In this document: positions 53,188 through 62,047 of the stretch, piece by piece
How the letters are laid out: each line of letters begins with the position of its first letter
Numbering within the stretch: position 1 is the first letter of the stretch
NCBI RefSeq assembly: GCF_000025345.1
Contig: NC_013757.1
Location: forward strand, 2,046,001-2,110,000
Direction: 5' to 3'
DNA from: Geodermatophilus obscurus DSM 43160
Lineage (GTDB): Bacteria; Actinomycetota; Actinomycetes; Mycobacteriales; Geodermatophilaceae
Length of the DNA: 64,000 nucleotides
Translations under genes and position numbers: made by a program
Notes under the pieces: model-generated
Database searches by the model: none
Told to the model about the DNA's origin: nothing
What the model saw: the letters and a program-made list of their open reading frames with translations, nothing else

Positions 53188-53814
53188 TCAAGCGCGCCGG
53201 AGGGCCGCGACCTGCTCGGGCGTCAGCGGCCGCGTCCGCCGTCCGTACAGGAGCAGGTGGATGCGGGCGGTCTCCTCGAGTTCCTCGACGGCATCGGCGG
53301 CCGACGCGAGGTCGGCGGCAGAGACGACCGGCCCGTGGTTGGCCAGCAGCATGGCGTGCGACGTGCGGGCCGTCCGTTCCGCCAGCTCCTCGAGCGAGCG
53401 GTCGCCCGGAGCGTGGTACGGCAACAGCGGCAGCCGGCCCACTCGCATGACGTAGTAGGCCGTCAGGGCCGGCAGCACGTCGTGCGGGTCCACGTCGGCC
53501 AGGCAGGACACGGCGGCCGCGTGGGTGCTGTGGGTGTGCACCACCGCGGAGTCCTGCGGCCGGGCCCGGTAGACGGCTGCGTGCAGGAACGCCTCCTTGG
53601 AGGGCCGTGGCCCGTCGAGGTGGTCCCCCTGCAGGTCGACGAGGCTGAGCTGGTCGGTCGACAGCTGCCCGAGACTCGCCCCGGTCGGGGTCACCAGGAA
53701 CCCGCCGGGTACGCGGACGCTCAGGTTGCCCGTGCGCCCGGCCGTGAGTCCGCGGGCGAACAGCGACGCGCCCAGCGCGACCACCTGCCCGCGCAGCTCC
53801 GGATGGTCCGCCAC
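53188..53814 (-). CDS. Class II aldolase/adducin-family protein (sugar-phosphate aldolase or decarboxylase)
   Basis: 208 aa. N-terminal TAGRTGNLSVRVPGGFLVTP and Zn-binding VVHTHSTHAAAVSCL with a later HG motif (LLANHGPVVSA) place it with fuculose-1-phosphate aldolase and OtnC-type 3-oxo-tetronate-4-phosphate decarboxylases. Those act on phosphorylated keto-acid sugars, fitting the DUF1537 kinase in the cluster. It is transcribed away from the permease operon together with the GntR gene (20-base gap). An OtnC-like enzyme and a RuBisCO-like protein in the same small cluster is unusual. Confidence 0.85.
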   Translation of the reverse strand: MADHPELRGQVVALGASLFARGLTAGRTGNLSVRVPGGFLVTPTGASLGQLSTDQLSLVDLQGDHLDGPRPSKEAFLHAAVYRARPQDSAVVHTHSTHAAAVSCLADVDPHDVLPALTAYYVMRVGRLPLLPYHAPGDRSLEELAERTARTSHAMLLANHGPVVSAADLASAADAVEELEETARIHLLLYGRRTRPLTPEQVAALRRA

Positions 53815-53833
53815 GTGCTCGCCCCTCGTCTCC

Positions 53834-54706
53834 TCAGGCCTGCGGGGACTGCGTACCGAGCAGCAGGGCCAGCTCCTGCACCAGTTCGCGCACCCGTCCG
53901 AGCTCCTCGCCGCCGCCCGCCCCGGGCGAACGGGGCCGGACGTGGGCGTCCACGTCGAACACGGTGTCCGGCCGGTGCCAGGCGGTGAACCACTCGAGCC
54001 CGCGCCCGTACTCGTCCCGGGTCACCCCCTGCAGCAGCAGGACCGGCACACCGACGCCCAGGTCCAGGTGGGCAGCCACGGCCTCGTCCGCGGGCACCGC
54101 CTGCAACTGGCGCGGGCCGCCCTGCGGCTCGACGCCGCGCGCCCGCATCCAGTCGTGCAGGGAGCCGCCGTCGAGGTCCTCGGCCGACAGGTGCGGGAAG
54201 AGTTCCCTCGGCAACCACGTGCGCATGAACACCAGCGGCTCGTCCTCGACCCGCCGGATCCGCTCGAGGCGCCAGGTGTCGGTCACCCCGAGCGCGGCGG
54301 CGGCAGCGGACGGCGCCTCGTCGACCGCCAGCTCGACGATCTCGGTGCGGAGGTGGTGGCCACTGGCCTCGACCTGCTGGCGGAGGCCGCCGGCTCGGTC
54401 CGCGCGCCGCCGGTGCTCGGGGCGTGGTGCCACGACGCTGCCGCGGCCGCGTTGACGGACGATCAGTCCGAGGTCGGCGAGGTCGCCCAGCGCCTGCCGG
54501 ACCACGCTCCGCGAGACGCCGTAGCGCGCCTGCAGGGCCTCCTCGGTCGGCAGCGGTGCTCCGGGCGGCAGCGAGTGGCTGTCGATCTGGTGCCGGAGCG
54601 CATCGCGGATCTGCGCGTACAGGGGCGCACCGGCGGCGCGGCCGAGCTCCAGCGGCGGCGGGACGTCGTCTGTGACCTCGGACGCCATGGACCCCTCGAC
54701 GGACAT
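53834..54706 (-). CDS. GntR/HutC-family regulator of the acid-sugar cluster
   Basis: 290 aa from ATG 54706 (GGGAGGAGG upstream). The GntR winged helix is at about 25-95: PLYAQIRDALRHQIDSHSLP, PTEEALQARYGVSRSVVRQA and LGLIVRQRGRGSVV. The UTRA effector domain follows, with WRLERIRRVEDEPLVFMRTW and a C-terminal VTRDEYGRGLEWFTAWHR. HutC-type proteins bind a pathway metabolite through UTRA. Two palindromic sites lie in the promoter of the divergent permease operon 110-150 bases away, which it probably represses. Confidence 0.9.
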   Translation of the reverse strand: MSVEGSMASEVTDDVPPPLELGRAAGAPLYAQIRDALRHQIDSHSLPPGAPLPTEEALQARYGVSRSVVRQALGDLADLGLIVRQRGRGSVVAPRPEHRRRADRAGGLRQQVEASGHHLRTEIVELAVDEAPSAAAAALGVTDTWRLERIRRVEDEPLVFMRTWLPRELFPHLSAEDLDGGSLHDWMRARGVEPQGGPRQLQAVPADEAVAAHLDLGVGVPVLLLQGVTRDEYGRGLEWFTAWHRPDTVFDVDAHVRPRSPGAGGGEELGRVRELVQELALLLGTQSPQA

Positions 54707-54787
54707 CCCGCCCTCCTCCCGTTGAGCGCCGCGGCGACGCACCGGCCGCCGTCCCTCCCAGCATCGTGCCCTGTCCGACACAGGGGG

Positions 54788-54849
54788 TTGACGACGTGGC
54801 GCGCATCACCTTACCTTCGTACGGACAAATTGTACGGACAGATTGTCCG
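54788..54849 (+). promoter_or_regulatory. Promoter and GntR-type operators of the acid-sugar operon
   Basis: -35 TTGACG (54788-54793), 18-base spacer, -10 TACCTT (54812-54817). Immediately downstream are TACGGACAAATTGTAC (54820-54835) and the perfect palindrome CGGACAGATTGTCCG (54835-54849), sharing GGACA-N-ATTGT. Their position over the transcription start suits repression by the divergent GntR regulator. Confidence 0.7.
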
Positions 54850-54865
54850 GTCGATGGAGGTCACC

Positions 54866-55888
54866 GTGAGCGATGTCCTGAGGACGAGCCCATCCAAGTT
54901 CCCCATGTTCGAGGCGATGCGCCGGGTCCCGGGCGGCCTGATGCTCATCCCGCTGACGCTCGGCGTTCTCATGAACACCTTCGCGCCGGACGCACTCGGG
55001 ATCGGGGGCTTCACCACCGCCCTGTTCAAGGAGGGCGCCCTCGCCCTCATCGCCTTGCTGGTCCTGGCCACCGGGGCGTCCATCACCGGCACGCACAACG
55101 GCAAGGGCGCCGCCGGGACGACGCTGGTCGTCCTCCTCGCCAAGACCCTCATCCCCATCACGCTGTGCGTGGTCCTCGGACTCACGGTCGGTGTCGACGG
55201 GATCCTCGGCGTCTCGATCCTCGGGCTGATCGCCATCTTCGGGAACAGCAACGGCGCCATGTGGCTCGCCTTCGCCGGCGAGTACGGGGACGAACGGGAC
55301 CGCGGCGCCTACGTCGCCAGCGCCTTCGACGACGGCCCCTTCCTCGCCCTCGTGTTCCTGGGCGCCTCGGGCCTGGCCGACATCCCCCTCCTGGCGCTGG
55401 TCGCCGCGCTGGTGCCCTTCCTCATCGGCCTGTTCATCGGCGCGGTGGACCGCGAGTGGACCAAGGTCCTGGACGCCGTGCCGAACGTGGTCATCCCGTT
55501 CATGTCCTTCGCGGTGGGCACCGGCATCGACCTGCGGACCGTCCTCACCGGGGGTGCCGCCGGTGCCGTCCTGGGTGTCGGCGTCGTCGTCCTCACCGGC
55601 GGGCTCACCTACCTCGGCTACCGGTTCCTGCTCCGCCGGGGCCGCGAGAGCGGCATCGGCTTCGCGGCCGGCACCACGGCCGGCAACGCGGTGGCCGTTC
55701 CCGCCGCCGTCGCCGCCGCGGACCCCAACTTCGCGCCCTTCGTCGCCTCCGCGTCCGCCCAGGCCGCCACGGCCGTCCTCGTCACGGCCCTGCTGGCTCC
55801 CACCGTCGCGGCCTGGATCATGAAGCGGGCGGGGGCACTCGAGCCCGTGCCCCTGCCCGTGGTCCCGCCGAAACCCCACCACGCGTGA
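54866..55888 (+). CDS. kdgT: 2-keto-3-deoxygluconate permease family transporter
   Basis: 340 aa with about ten membrane helices. The KdgT signature is clear: RRVPGGLMLIPLTLGVLMNT, then FAPDALGIGGFTTALFKEGA, FGNSNGAMWLAFAGEYGD and TTAGNAVAVPAAVAAADPNF. KdgT imports 2-keto-3-deoxygluconate with protons; relatives carry other sugar acids. The start GTG 54866 follows GGAGG by 5 bases; an in-frame ATG 54854 would place the RBS inside the gene. It heads the operon with the RuBisCO-like protein, kinase and dehydrogenase, so it should import their substrate. Confidence 0.9.
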   Translation: MSDVLRTSPSKFPMFEAMRRVPGGLMLIPLTLGVLMNTFAPDALGIGGFTTALFKEGALALIALLVLATGASITGTHNGKGAAGTTLVVLLAKTLIPITLCVVLGLTVGVDGILGVSILGLIAIFGNSNGAMWLAFAGEYGDERDRGAYVASAFDDGPFLALVFLGASGLADIPLLALVAALVPFLIGLFIGAVDREWTKVLDAVPNVVIPFMSFAVGTGIDLRTVLTGGAAGAVLGVGVVVLTGGLTYLGYRFLLRRGRESGIGFAAGTTAGNAVAVPAAVAAADPNFAPFVASASAQAATAVLVTALLAPTVAAWIMKRAGALEPVPLPVVPPKPHHA

Positions 55889-55927
55889 CCGCGCCATCCC
55901 CGCCCGCACCGACCCGAGGACCCCGAC

Positions 55928-57190
55928 ATGCGTGACCCCCGCCGTATCCGCTGCACCTACTACATCGAGGCCGTCGACGTCGCACGGGCCGCGGCCGCCC
56001 TCGCCGGCGAGCAGTCCAGCGGGACCTTCATCGCCGTCCCCGGAGAGTCCGACCGGATCCGCGAGCGCCATGCGGCCGAGGTCGTGGCGATCCGCGAGCT
56101 CGGCGAGTGCGCGCCCTCCCTGCCGTCGAGGCGCCGGCCGGAGCGGGTGACCGCGGCCGAGGTCGTCGTCGAGTTCCCGATGGTGAACATCGGTACCGAC
56201 ATCGCGACCCTGCTCACCGCGGTCGCCGGCAACCTCTTCGAGCTCGTCGAGCTGTACGCCTGCCGGCTGCAGTCGATCGGGCTGCCCGACGAGTTCGTCG
56301 CGGCCCACCCAGGCCCCGCCTTCGGCGTGGCGGGCACCCGCAAGCTCATGGGCGTGCCGGACGGCGTGCTGATCGGCACGATCGTCAAGCCGAACGTCGG
56401 CCTGGTGGAGGAGGAGTTCCGCGGCGTGGTGCGCGAACTGGCCCGCGCCTCGATCGACCTCATCAAGGACGACGAGCTGATGACCGATCCGGCGTACCTC
56501 CCCCTGGAGACCCGCGTCCGTGTCGCGCTGGAGGAGATCGCCGACGCCGAGCAGGTCACCGGGCACCGGACGATGTACGCCTTCAACATCACCGGGGACC
56601 TCGCCGGCCTCCAGCGCCGTCATGACCTGGTGGTCGAGGCGGGCGGGAACTGCGTGATGCTCAACGTCCCGGTCATGGGCCTGCCGGCGCTCGCGTGGCT
56701 GCGCGGGTTCGCCCAGGTGCCCATCCACGGCCACCGGGCCGGACTGGCCGCCTCGATGCGCTCCCCCGCCCTGGGGGTGGACTTCACGGTCTGGCAGCAG
56801 CTGGCCCGCCTGGCCGGCGCCGACCACGTCCACGCCAGCGGGCTGGGCAGCAAGTTCTACGAGCGGGACGAGCAGGTCGCGGCGAACATCCGCAGCCTGC
56901 AGGCGCCGCTGGGGACCACGACCGCCCCGCTCCCGACGCTGTCGTCCGGGCAGAACGTGCACACGCCGGGTCCGACGTTCGCGGCGGTGGGGTCGACCGA
57001 CCTGCTCATGCTGGCCGGCGGTGGGATTGCCGCCCACCCGGACGGGCCGGCCGCCGGTGTCCGCAGCCTGCGCCAGGCGTGGATCGCGGCGGTGAGTGGG
57101 AGCCCGTTGGCGGACGCGGCCGCGGAGCACGCGGCTCGTGGCGACTCCGCCCTGGCACACGCGCTGCAGACGTTCCCGGCAGGTGCCTGA
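55928..57190 (+). CDS. RuBisCO-like protein (form IV) of acid-sugar catabolism
   Basis: 420 aa, about 50 shorter than plant-type large subunits. Catalytic positions are present: Lys154 (GTIVKPNVGL), the carbamylated Lys180 with Asp/Glu (LIKDDELMTDPAY), HGHRAG at 267-272, and loop 6 as SGLGSKF (Lys309) instead of GKLEG. It does not match methionine-salvage RLPs by context. Neighbouring DUF1537 kinase and dehydrogenase point to the OiaX-like group acting on 3-oxo-isoapionate-4-phosphate-type compounds. The reaction here is inferred only. TGATG overlap with the kinase. Confidence 0.85.
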   Translation: MRDPRRIRCTYYIEAVDVARAAAALAGEQSSGTFIAVPGESDRIRERHAAEVVAIRELGECAPSLPSRRRPERVTAAEVVVEFPMVNIGTDIATLLTAVAGNLFELVELYACRLQSIGLPDEFVAAHPGPAFGVAGTRKLMGVPDGVLIGTIVKPNVGLVEEEFRGVVRELARASIDLIKDDELMTDPAYLPLETRVRVALEEIADAEQVTGHRTMYAFNITGDLAGLQRRHDLVVEAGGNCVMLNVPVMGLPALAWLRGFAQVPIHGHRAGLAASMRSPALGVDFTVWQQLARLAGADHVHASGLGSKFYERDEQVAANIRSLQAPLGTTTAPLPTLSSGQNVHTPGPTFAAVGSTDLLMLAGGGIAAHPDGPAAGVRSLRQAWIAAVSGSPLADAAAEHAARGDSALAHALQTFPAGA

Positions 57191-58476
57191 TGGCCGACAT
57201 CGGGTTCCTCGCCGACGACCTGACCGGCGCCAGCGACGTCCTCGCGCAGGCGCACGCCCAGGGGCTCGACGCCATGCTGGTCCTCGACCCCGGACGGTCG
57301 ACGCCGGACGACGCCGACGTCGTGGGCATCGCCGGACCGGCCCGCTCGCTGGCCGGCGACGCACTCGACGAGGCGGTGCGGTCCGGCCTCGCCCCGCTGG
57401 CGTCCCTGGACCTGTCCGTGCTGCTCTACAAGGTCTGCTCCACGTTCGACTCCTCGCCCACCGTCGGCAGCATCGGGCGGGGGATCGAGCTCCTGCACGA
57501 GCGGTTCCCCGGACACGGACCGGTGCCCGTCGTCCCCGCGCAGCCCGGCTTCGGTCGCTACACCGCCTTCAGCCAGCACTTCGGCGCCTACGCAGGCGAG
57601 GTGTACCGGCTGGACCGGCACCCCGTGATGGCCCGCCACCCGTCCACGCCGATGCACGAGGCCGACCTGCGGCTGGTCCTGGCCGAACAGCTCGCGAGCC
57701 GGCGCCCCGTCCCGGGCCTGCAGCTGCCGGCCCACGCCGACGGCACCTTCGACGACCGGTGGGCGCAACTGCGCGAGGCGGCCGACACCGAGGCCTTCGT
57801 CGTGGACGCCGTGGACGAGGCGCAGATGGACACCGTCGCCAAGGCCCTGCTCCGGGACCCGCGTCCCGCCGGACCGGCGCTCGTCGTCGGTTCCGGAGGC
57901 ATCATGGCCGCGCTGGCCCGCCTCCGTGGCGGCGCCCCCCGCAGGCCGCCGGCTCCCACCGCCTCCCGTGGCCCGACGCTCGTCGTGTCGGCGTCCGCGT
58001 CAACCACGACCGCCGGCCAGATCGCCGACGCGGTCGGGCACGGCTGGGTCGACGTCCCGATCCCGGCCGGGGACTTCGCCGGCGACGTCACTGGGAGGCC
58101 GTGGTCGGCCGCCGTCGAGGCGGCACTCCGGGCCGGCCGGAACGTCGTCGCCCACACCACGCGGGGTCCCGACGACCCCCGGCTGAGCGCCGGCTCCCCC
58201 ACCGCCGCCGCGGTGGGCGGGACCATCGGCCGGCTCGCCGGCGACCTGGCCCGCCGGGGACTGACCCGGGACGTCGTCGTCTGCGGCGGCGACACCTCCA
58301 GCCACGCCCTGCTGGCCATGGGGGTCGGCGAGCTACGGGTCAACGAGCAGTTCGTCACCGCCGGACCCATCTGCACCACCGATGACGCGGCGGCCGTCGC
58401 CGGCTGCCGCGTGCTGCTCAAGGGCGGTCAGGTCGGCACCCCCGACCTGTTCCGCCGCTTCGCCGGCCTCGTCTGA
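57190..58476 (+). CDS. DUF1537 four-carbon acid sugar kinase family protein
   Basis: 428 aa. N-terminal DUF1537 motif GFLADDLTGASDVLAQAHAQ, then LLYKVCSTFDSSPTVGSIGR. The C-terminal nucleotide-binding domain has VVVCGGDTSSHALLAMGVGE and LLKGGQVGTPDLF. Known members are OtnK and DtnK (tetronate and threonate kinases) and OiaK (3-oxo-isoapionate kinase). The RLP partner favours an OiaK-like role, the OtnC-like aldolase an OtnK-like one. The substrate should be a 3-oxo acid sugar phosphorylated at C4. Confidence 0.88.
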   Translation: MADIGFLADDLTGASDVLAQAHAQGLDAMLVLDPGRSTPDDADVVGIAGPARSLAGDALDEAVRSGLAPLASLDLSVLLYKVCSTFDSSPTVGSIGRGIELLHERFPGHGPVPVVPAQPGFGRYTAFSQHFGAYAGEVYRLDRHPVMARHPSTPMHEADLRLVLAEQLASRRPVPGLQLPAHADGTFDDRWAQLREAADTEAFVVDAVDEAQMDTVAKALLRDPRPAGPALVVGSGGIMAALARLRGGAPRRPPAPTASRGPTLVVSASASTTTAGQIADAVGHGWVDVPIPAGDFAGDVTGRPWSAAVEAALRAGRNVVAHTTRGPDDPRLSAGSPTAAAVGGTIGRLAGDLARRGLTRDVVVCGGDTSSHALLAMGVGELRVNEQFVTAGPICTTDDAAAVAGCRVLLKGGQVGTPDLFRRFAGLV

Positions 58477-58515
58477 GCCGCGCGGGACACCCCACCGATC
58501 GATCAGGAGAACACC

Positions 58516-59565
58516 ATGAAGGCCGTCGTCAAGCACGCAGCCGAGCGCGGCATCCAGGTCCGCGAGGACTGGGCCGAGCCCGTCGCCGGCCCGGGGCAGG
58601 TGCTGCTCGAGGTGGCCGCCGCCTCGCTGTGCGGCACCGACCGGGAGCTCTACGAGTGGACGCCCTCGGCGCAGGCGTTCAACCTCACCCCGCCGGTGGT
58701 CCTCGGCCACGAGGGCTCCGGAACGGTGCTCGCCGTGGGCGCGGGCGTCGAGAACGTCACCCCCGGCGACCGGGTCGCGCTGGAGAGCCACCTCATCTGT
58801 GGCCGGTGCTACCCGTGCCGGACCGGCAGCGCGCACACCTGCGAGCGGACCGGCATCCTCGGCATGCACATCGACGGCGTCTTCGCCGAACGCGTCGCCG
58901 TCCCCGCGGGCATCTGCGTGCCGCTGCCCGAATCGGTGTCGCTCGAGACCGGCGCCCTGCTGGAGTCGGCCGGGGTGGCCATGCACGCCATCCAGCGGTC
59001 CGGATACGCCGTGACCGGGCAGTACGTCCTGGTCAACGGCTGCGGACCCGTGGGTCTGGTCATCGCACAGATCGCCCTCGCCCTGGGAGCCGCGGCCGTC
59101 GTCGCCGTGGAACCCAACCCGTTCCGCCGGAAGCAGGCGGAGTCGATCGGCGCCCGGGTGCTCGACCCGTCGGACGACGTCGTCGGCGTGTGCCGCGACC
59201 TGGCCGGCCCGCGCGGCGGCTTCGACGTCGCGTTCGAGGTCTCCGGCGTGCGCGGAGTGCTGCCGCCGCTGCTGGAGGCGCTGCGGCGGGAGGCCACGCT
59301 CGTGACGGTCGGACACCCGAGCGAGCCGGCCGCGATCGACATCGCGGCGTTCGTGAACAAGAAGGGCATCACCCTCCGCGGCATCTTCGGGCGTCGGCTC
59401 TGGGACACCTGGGAGCAGTTGCTGCTCCTGCTGCAGTCGGGTCGCATCGACCTCGACTGGCTGATCACCCACCGCCTGCCCCTCGACGAGGCAGAGGCCG
59501 CGGTCGAGCTGCTCACCGGCGATGCGGGGAAGGTGCTGTTGGTGCCGGGCGCGAGCCGGGGCTGA
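58516..59565 (+). CDS. Zinc-dependent MDR dehydrogenase of the acid-sugar operon
   Basis: 349 aa. Catalytic zinc: Cys38 in SLCGTDRELYEW, GHEGSG; structural zinc: ICGRCYPCRTGSAHTCERTG. Rossmann motif VLVNGCGPVGLVIAQIALAL, about 173-192. It resembles threonine/polyol dehydrogenases. In this operon it would oxidize a hydroxyl of the imported acid sugar to the 3-oxo acid used by the kinase. CAGGAGA precedes the ATG. It ends the operon, with a terminator 8 bases after the stop. Confidence 0.87.
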   Translation: MKAVVKHAAERGIQVREDWAEPVAGPGQVLLEVAAASLCGTDRELYEWTPSAQAFNLTPPVVLGHEGSGTVLAVGAGVENVTPGDRVALESHLICGRCYPCRTGSAHTCERTGILGMHIDGVFAERVAVPAGICVPLPESVSLETGALLESAGVAMHAIQRSGYAVTGQYVLVNGCGPVGLVIAQIALALGAAAVVAVEPNPFRRKQAESIGARVLDPSDDVVGVCRDLAGPRGGFDVAFEVSGVRGVLPPLLEALRREATLVTVGHPSEPAAIDIAAFVNKKGITLRGIFGRRLWDTWEQLLLLLQSGRIDLDWLITHRLPLDEAEAAVELLTGDAGKVLLVPGASRG

Positions 59566-59572
59566 GACGACG

Positions 59573-59601
59573 GGCCGGGCCGGCGTCCTGTCGGCCCGGC
59601 C
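59573..59601 (+). terminator. Terminator of the acid-sugar operon
   Basis: GGCCGGGCCG (59573-59582) pairs with CGGCCCGGCC (59592-59601) around a 9-base loop, right after the dehydrogenase stop. Confidence 0.8.
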
Positions 59602-60164
59602 TCCCAGCGGACGTCCAGGCGGCTGGCAGGGGCGTCCCGGGCGGGACGGGACGGTGGCCCCATGGACGCCGACGGCCGCACCGGACTGGCCGCCGCTCTG
59701 CTGCTCGCCGCCCTCGCGGTGGCGTGGCTGACCTCACCCCGGCCGGCCGCTCCGGCTGGGAGGGGGCGCCTCGCGTTGGACGGGGCAAGGCGTTCCATCC
59801 CACTCCTCCGCTTTCCCCATAACCCGCCCCGCCTCCGGCTGCACCGAGCCGGGGGAAGGGTGGGCCGCAGGCCCATCCCGTAGGGACCAACCTATGAGGT
59901 CGAGGTCAAGTCCGGGGTCGAGGTGGTTCGGGCAGGGTGGGGTGGCTCGGCCGGCGGTCCGGTCGAGCTGATCTTGGTGGGGGTTGTGCGCTGCTGCGGG
60001 CGGTGCCCGGTGCCCGTCTCCGGCCCTACGTAGCGTCAAGCGGGTTGTTCCCGACAGCCTTCATCCGGGCTTGGTGGGAGACGGGCGGGGCTGCCCAGGG
60101 TCCCTTGCGGGATGTGATCCCGACGCGCATGCGGGCTCGCCCCGCCCGTGACCAGCGGGCGTGC
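59602..60164. other. Non-coding stretch between the operon and IS110 copy 1
   Basis: Only one short ORF (59662-59883, 73 aa, one hydrophobic helix then a basic tail) is open, without an RBS or recognisable domain. The rest, including 59880-60160, shows no coding character. Part of it is probably the non-coding end of the IS110 element. Confidence 0.3.
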
Positions 60165-61504
60165 TCAGGCGGCGGAGGCGACCTCCCCTCCGGCGCGGGT
60201 GCTGCCGGCGGCGATCGCCGGATCCCAAGGGGTGCCGGTGGTGATCACTGCGTGCAGCTGGCGCAGCAGGCTGCCGGCGACGGCGACCCGGGCCTGGGCG
60301 TCGGTCAGCTGCCGGTCGGCGCGGCCCACCAGGTGGGCGTGGCGGGCGGCCAGCACCGGGTTGTGGTGCAGCGCGGGGAAGACCGCCCGCCAGGCGGCCA
60401 GGCGCAGCCGGGCGCGGCCGCGGCCGCTGATGGCGGTTTTGCCCTGGTAGCCGCCGGAGGTGTTGTCGCGTGGGCAGAGCCCGGCGTGCTTGACCAGCGC
60501 GCGGGCGGACGAGAACCGGCGTGGGTCGCCGGTCTCGGCCAGGATCGCCGCGGCGCCCACCGCCGACAGCCCGCGGATGCTGGTGACCAGTTCGGTCAGG
60601 CCGAGGGCGTCGAGGACGGCGCGCATCCGGGTCTCCACGGCGGCGAGTTCGGCGCGGGCGTGGGCCAGGTCCTCCAGCGCGAAGCGGACCCGCTCCAGCG
60701 CCCCGGCGCGCTGCTCGGCCACCCCCAGACCGGCCTGGGCAGGGTCGGTGGCGGCGGCGAAGACCGCCCGCACGATCGGCGAGTGCCAGCGCGCGGTGCC
60801 ATGCCGCGGGAGTTCATGGCGGACCGTGGCGGCGAACCGGGACCAACCAGACCGGCGGATCACACCTAGATCGCCGGTGTCGGCCACCCGGTCGAGCACG
60901 ACCGTCATGGCGGCCCGCCAGCTGGCCGACTCCAACGGCTCGACCGCCGCGCCCAAGACCGCCGGCCGCGCCAGCGGCCAGCACCAGGCCGGCGCGGCGG
61001 GCGCCCAGGTGCCGCAGCCGAGCCCAGGCCGGCTCGGCCCGCTCGGGTAGGTAGCAGCGCAGCTCGGTGACCAGCCGGGCGATGATCACCGCGTCGGAGT
61101 CGTCGTTCTTGTTCCGGGTGAAGTCCTCGGCCTCCCGGGCCCGGCCGACCAGCAGCGGCTGCACGCACACCAGCCGCACGCCTGCCTCGGCGGCGAGCTG
61201 GTCCAGCCCCCCGCCAGCGGTGACCGGTCGGCTCACACGCCACCACGACCGAGGCGAAGTCCGCCGCGGCCGCCCGGGCCAGCCCCCAGGCCACCGCCTC
61301 GGACAGCTGCCAGGCCTTCGCGGTGATCGTGCGCCGGGCGATCACCGCCGAGTCCTGGTCGCACAGCGCGCAGACCTGCTTGTCTCCGGCCAGGTCGAAG
61401 GCCAGCACCGCCGACTCCCGGGTGATCACCGCCCGCAGCCGGGTCAGCCTCTCGTTGCGCCGACGATCACCACGCGACAGCCGGCCAGCACTACCGTTGG
61501 ACAC
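60165..61504 (-). CDS. IS110-family transposase, copy 1, frameshifted twice
   Basis: About 440 aa when the frames are joined. DEDD N-terminal domain: VLAFDLAGDKQVCALCDQDS (D), VVACEPTGHRWR (E), FTRNKNDDSDAVIIARLV (DD). C-terminal transposase_20 domain: LTELVTSIRGLSAVGAAAIL, RFSSARALVKHAGLCPRDN, with the conserved Ser of IS110 enzymes expected in this region. An extra G (C run at 61207-61212 on the plus strand) and a second indel near 60965 break the frame. Assembly errors are plausible, otherwise the copy is dead. It shares little sequence with copy 2. Confidence 0.75.
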
Positions 61505-61616
61505 GACATCCTCATGCGGTGGGACACCAAGCCCGTGACCCCATCAGGGGGATGTCCCAGACCTCCACCGCTCAGGTCGTTACTACGCGAAGCGCCCTAT
61601 CTGTGGAGGGACCCCC

Positions 61617-62047
61617 GGTCAATCGCGTCCATGGTCCTGGCCCCGTCCGGCGGCTTGAGATGGTGCCGGACCGCAGCCGCGGTCAAGGTGGAGCGCCCTA
61701 CCGGACGAACGACCTTGACCGCGGCGAGGACCGGCACAGACTGCTCGCCGCGGAGGGGCGGAATGAGCGCGTTCGGTCGATGCGCGGCTCCCGGTCCGGC
61801 GTCGCGCCGGTGGTCGCAGGGGCAGGGGCAGGGGTGCGGTGCGCGGGCGCCCGGCCTTATCTCGGTGCGCGCAGCCAGGGTCGGGGCGGCTGCGGCGACA
61901 TGGTGATCGATGGGGTGTCCCGCGGGACGGGCGGCCGCTCGGTCTTTCAAGGCCGTTCCGTGCGCGAGGCACGGTCGGCAGCGCTTCAGCTGGAGCGGGC
62001 CGCGGGCATCAGTGGATGGGCAGATGCGCGCACCAGAACTGCGGCGA
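61617..62047 (-). ncRNA. Non-coding end of IS copy 2; candidate bridge RNA region
   Basis: No gene is seen between the transposase stop and the IS end. IS1111-type elements encode the bridge RNA that guides target choice in the non-coding end downstream of the transposase gene. The location fits, but RNA boundaries and loops cannot be defined by eye. Confidence 0.3.

Noticed and set aside
59662-59883. Small membrane protein gene
   Set aside because: No RBS, one short hydrophobic segment and a basic tail in GC-rich DNA; more likely a chance ORF.
60165-61504. Programmed frameshifting in IS110 copy 1
   Set aside because: IS110 transposases are made from one frame, and the shifts lie in a G run and in GC-rich sequence without a slippery-site structure. 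Error or decay is more likely.
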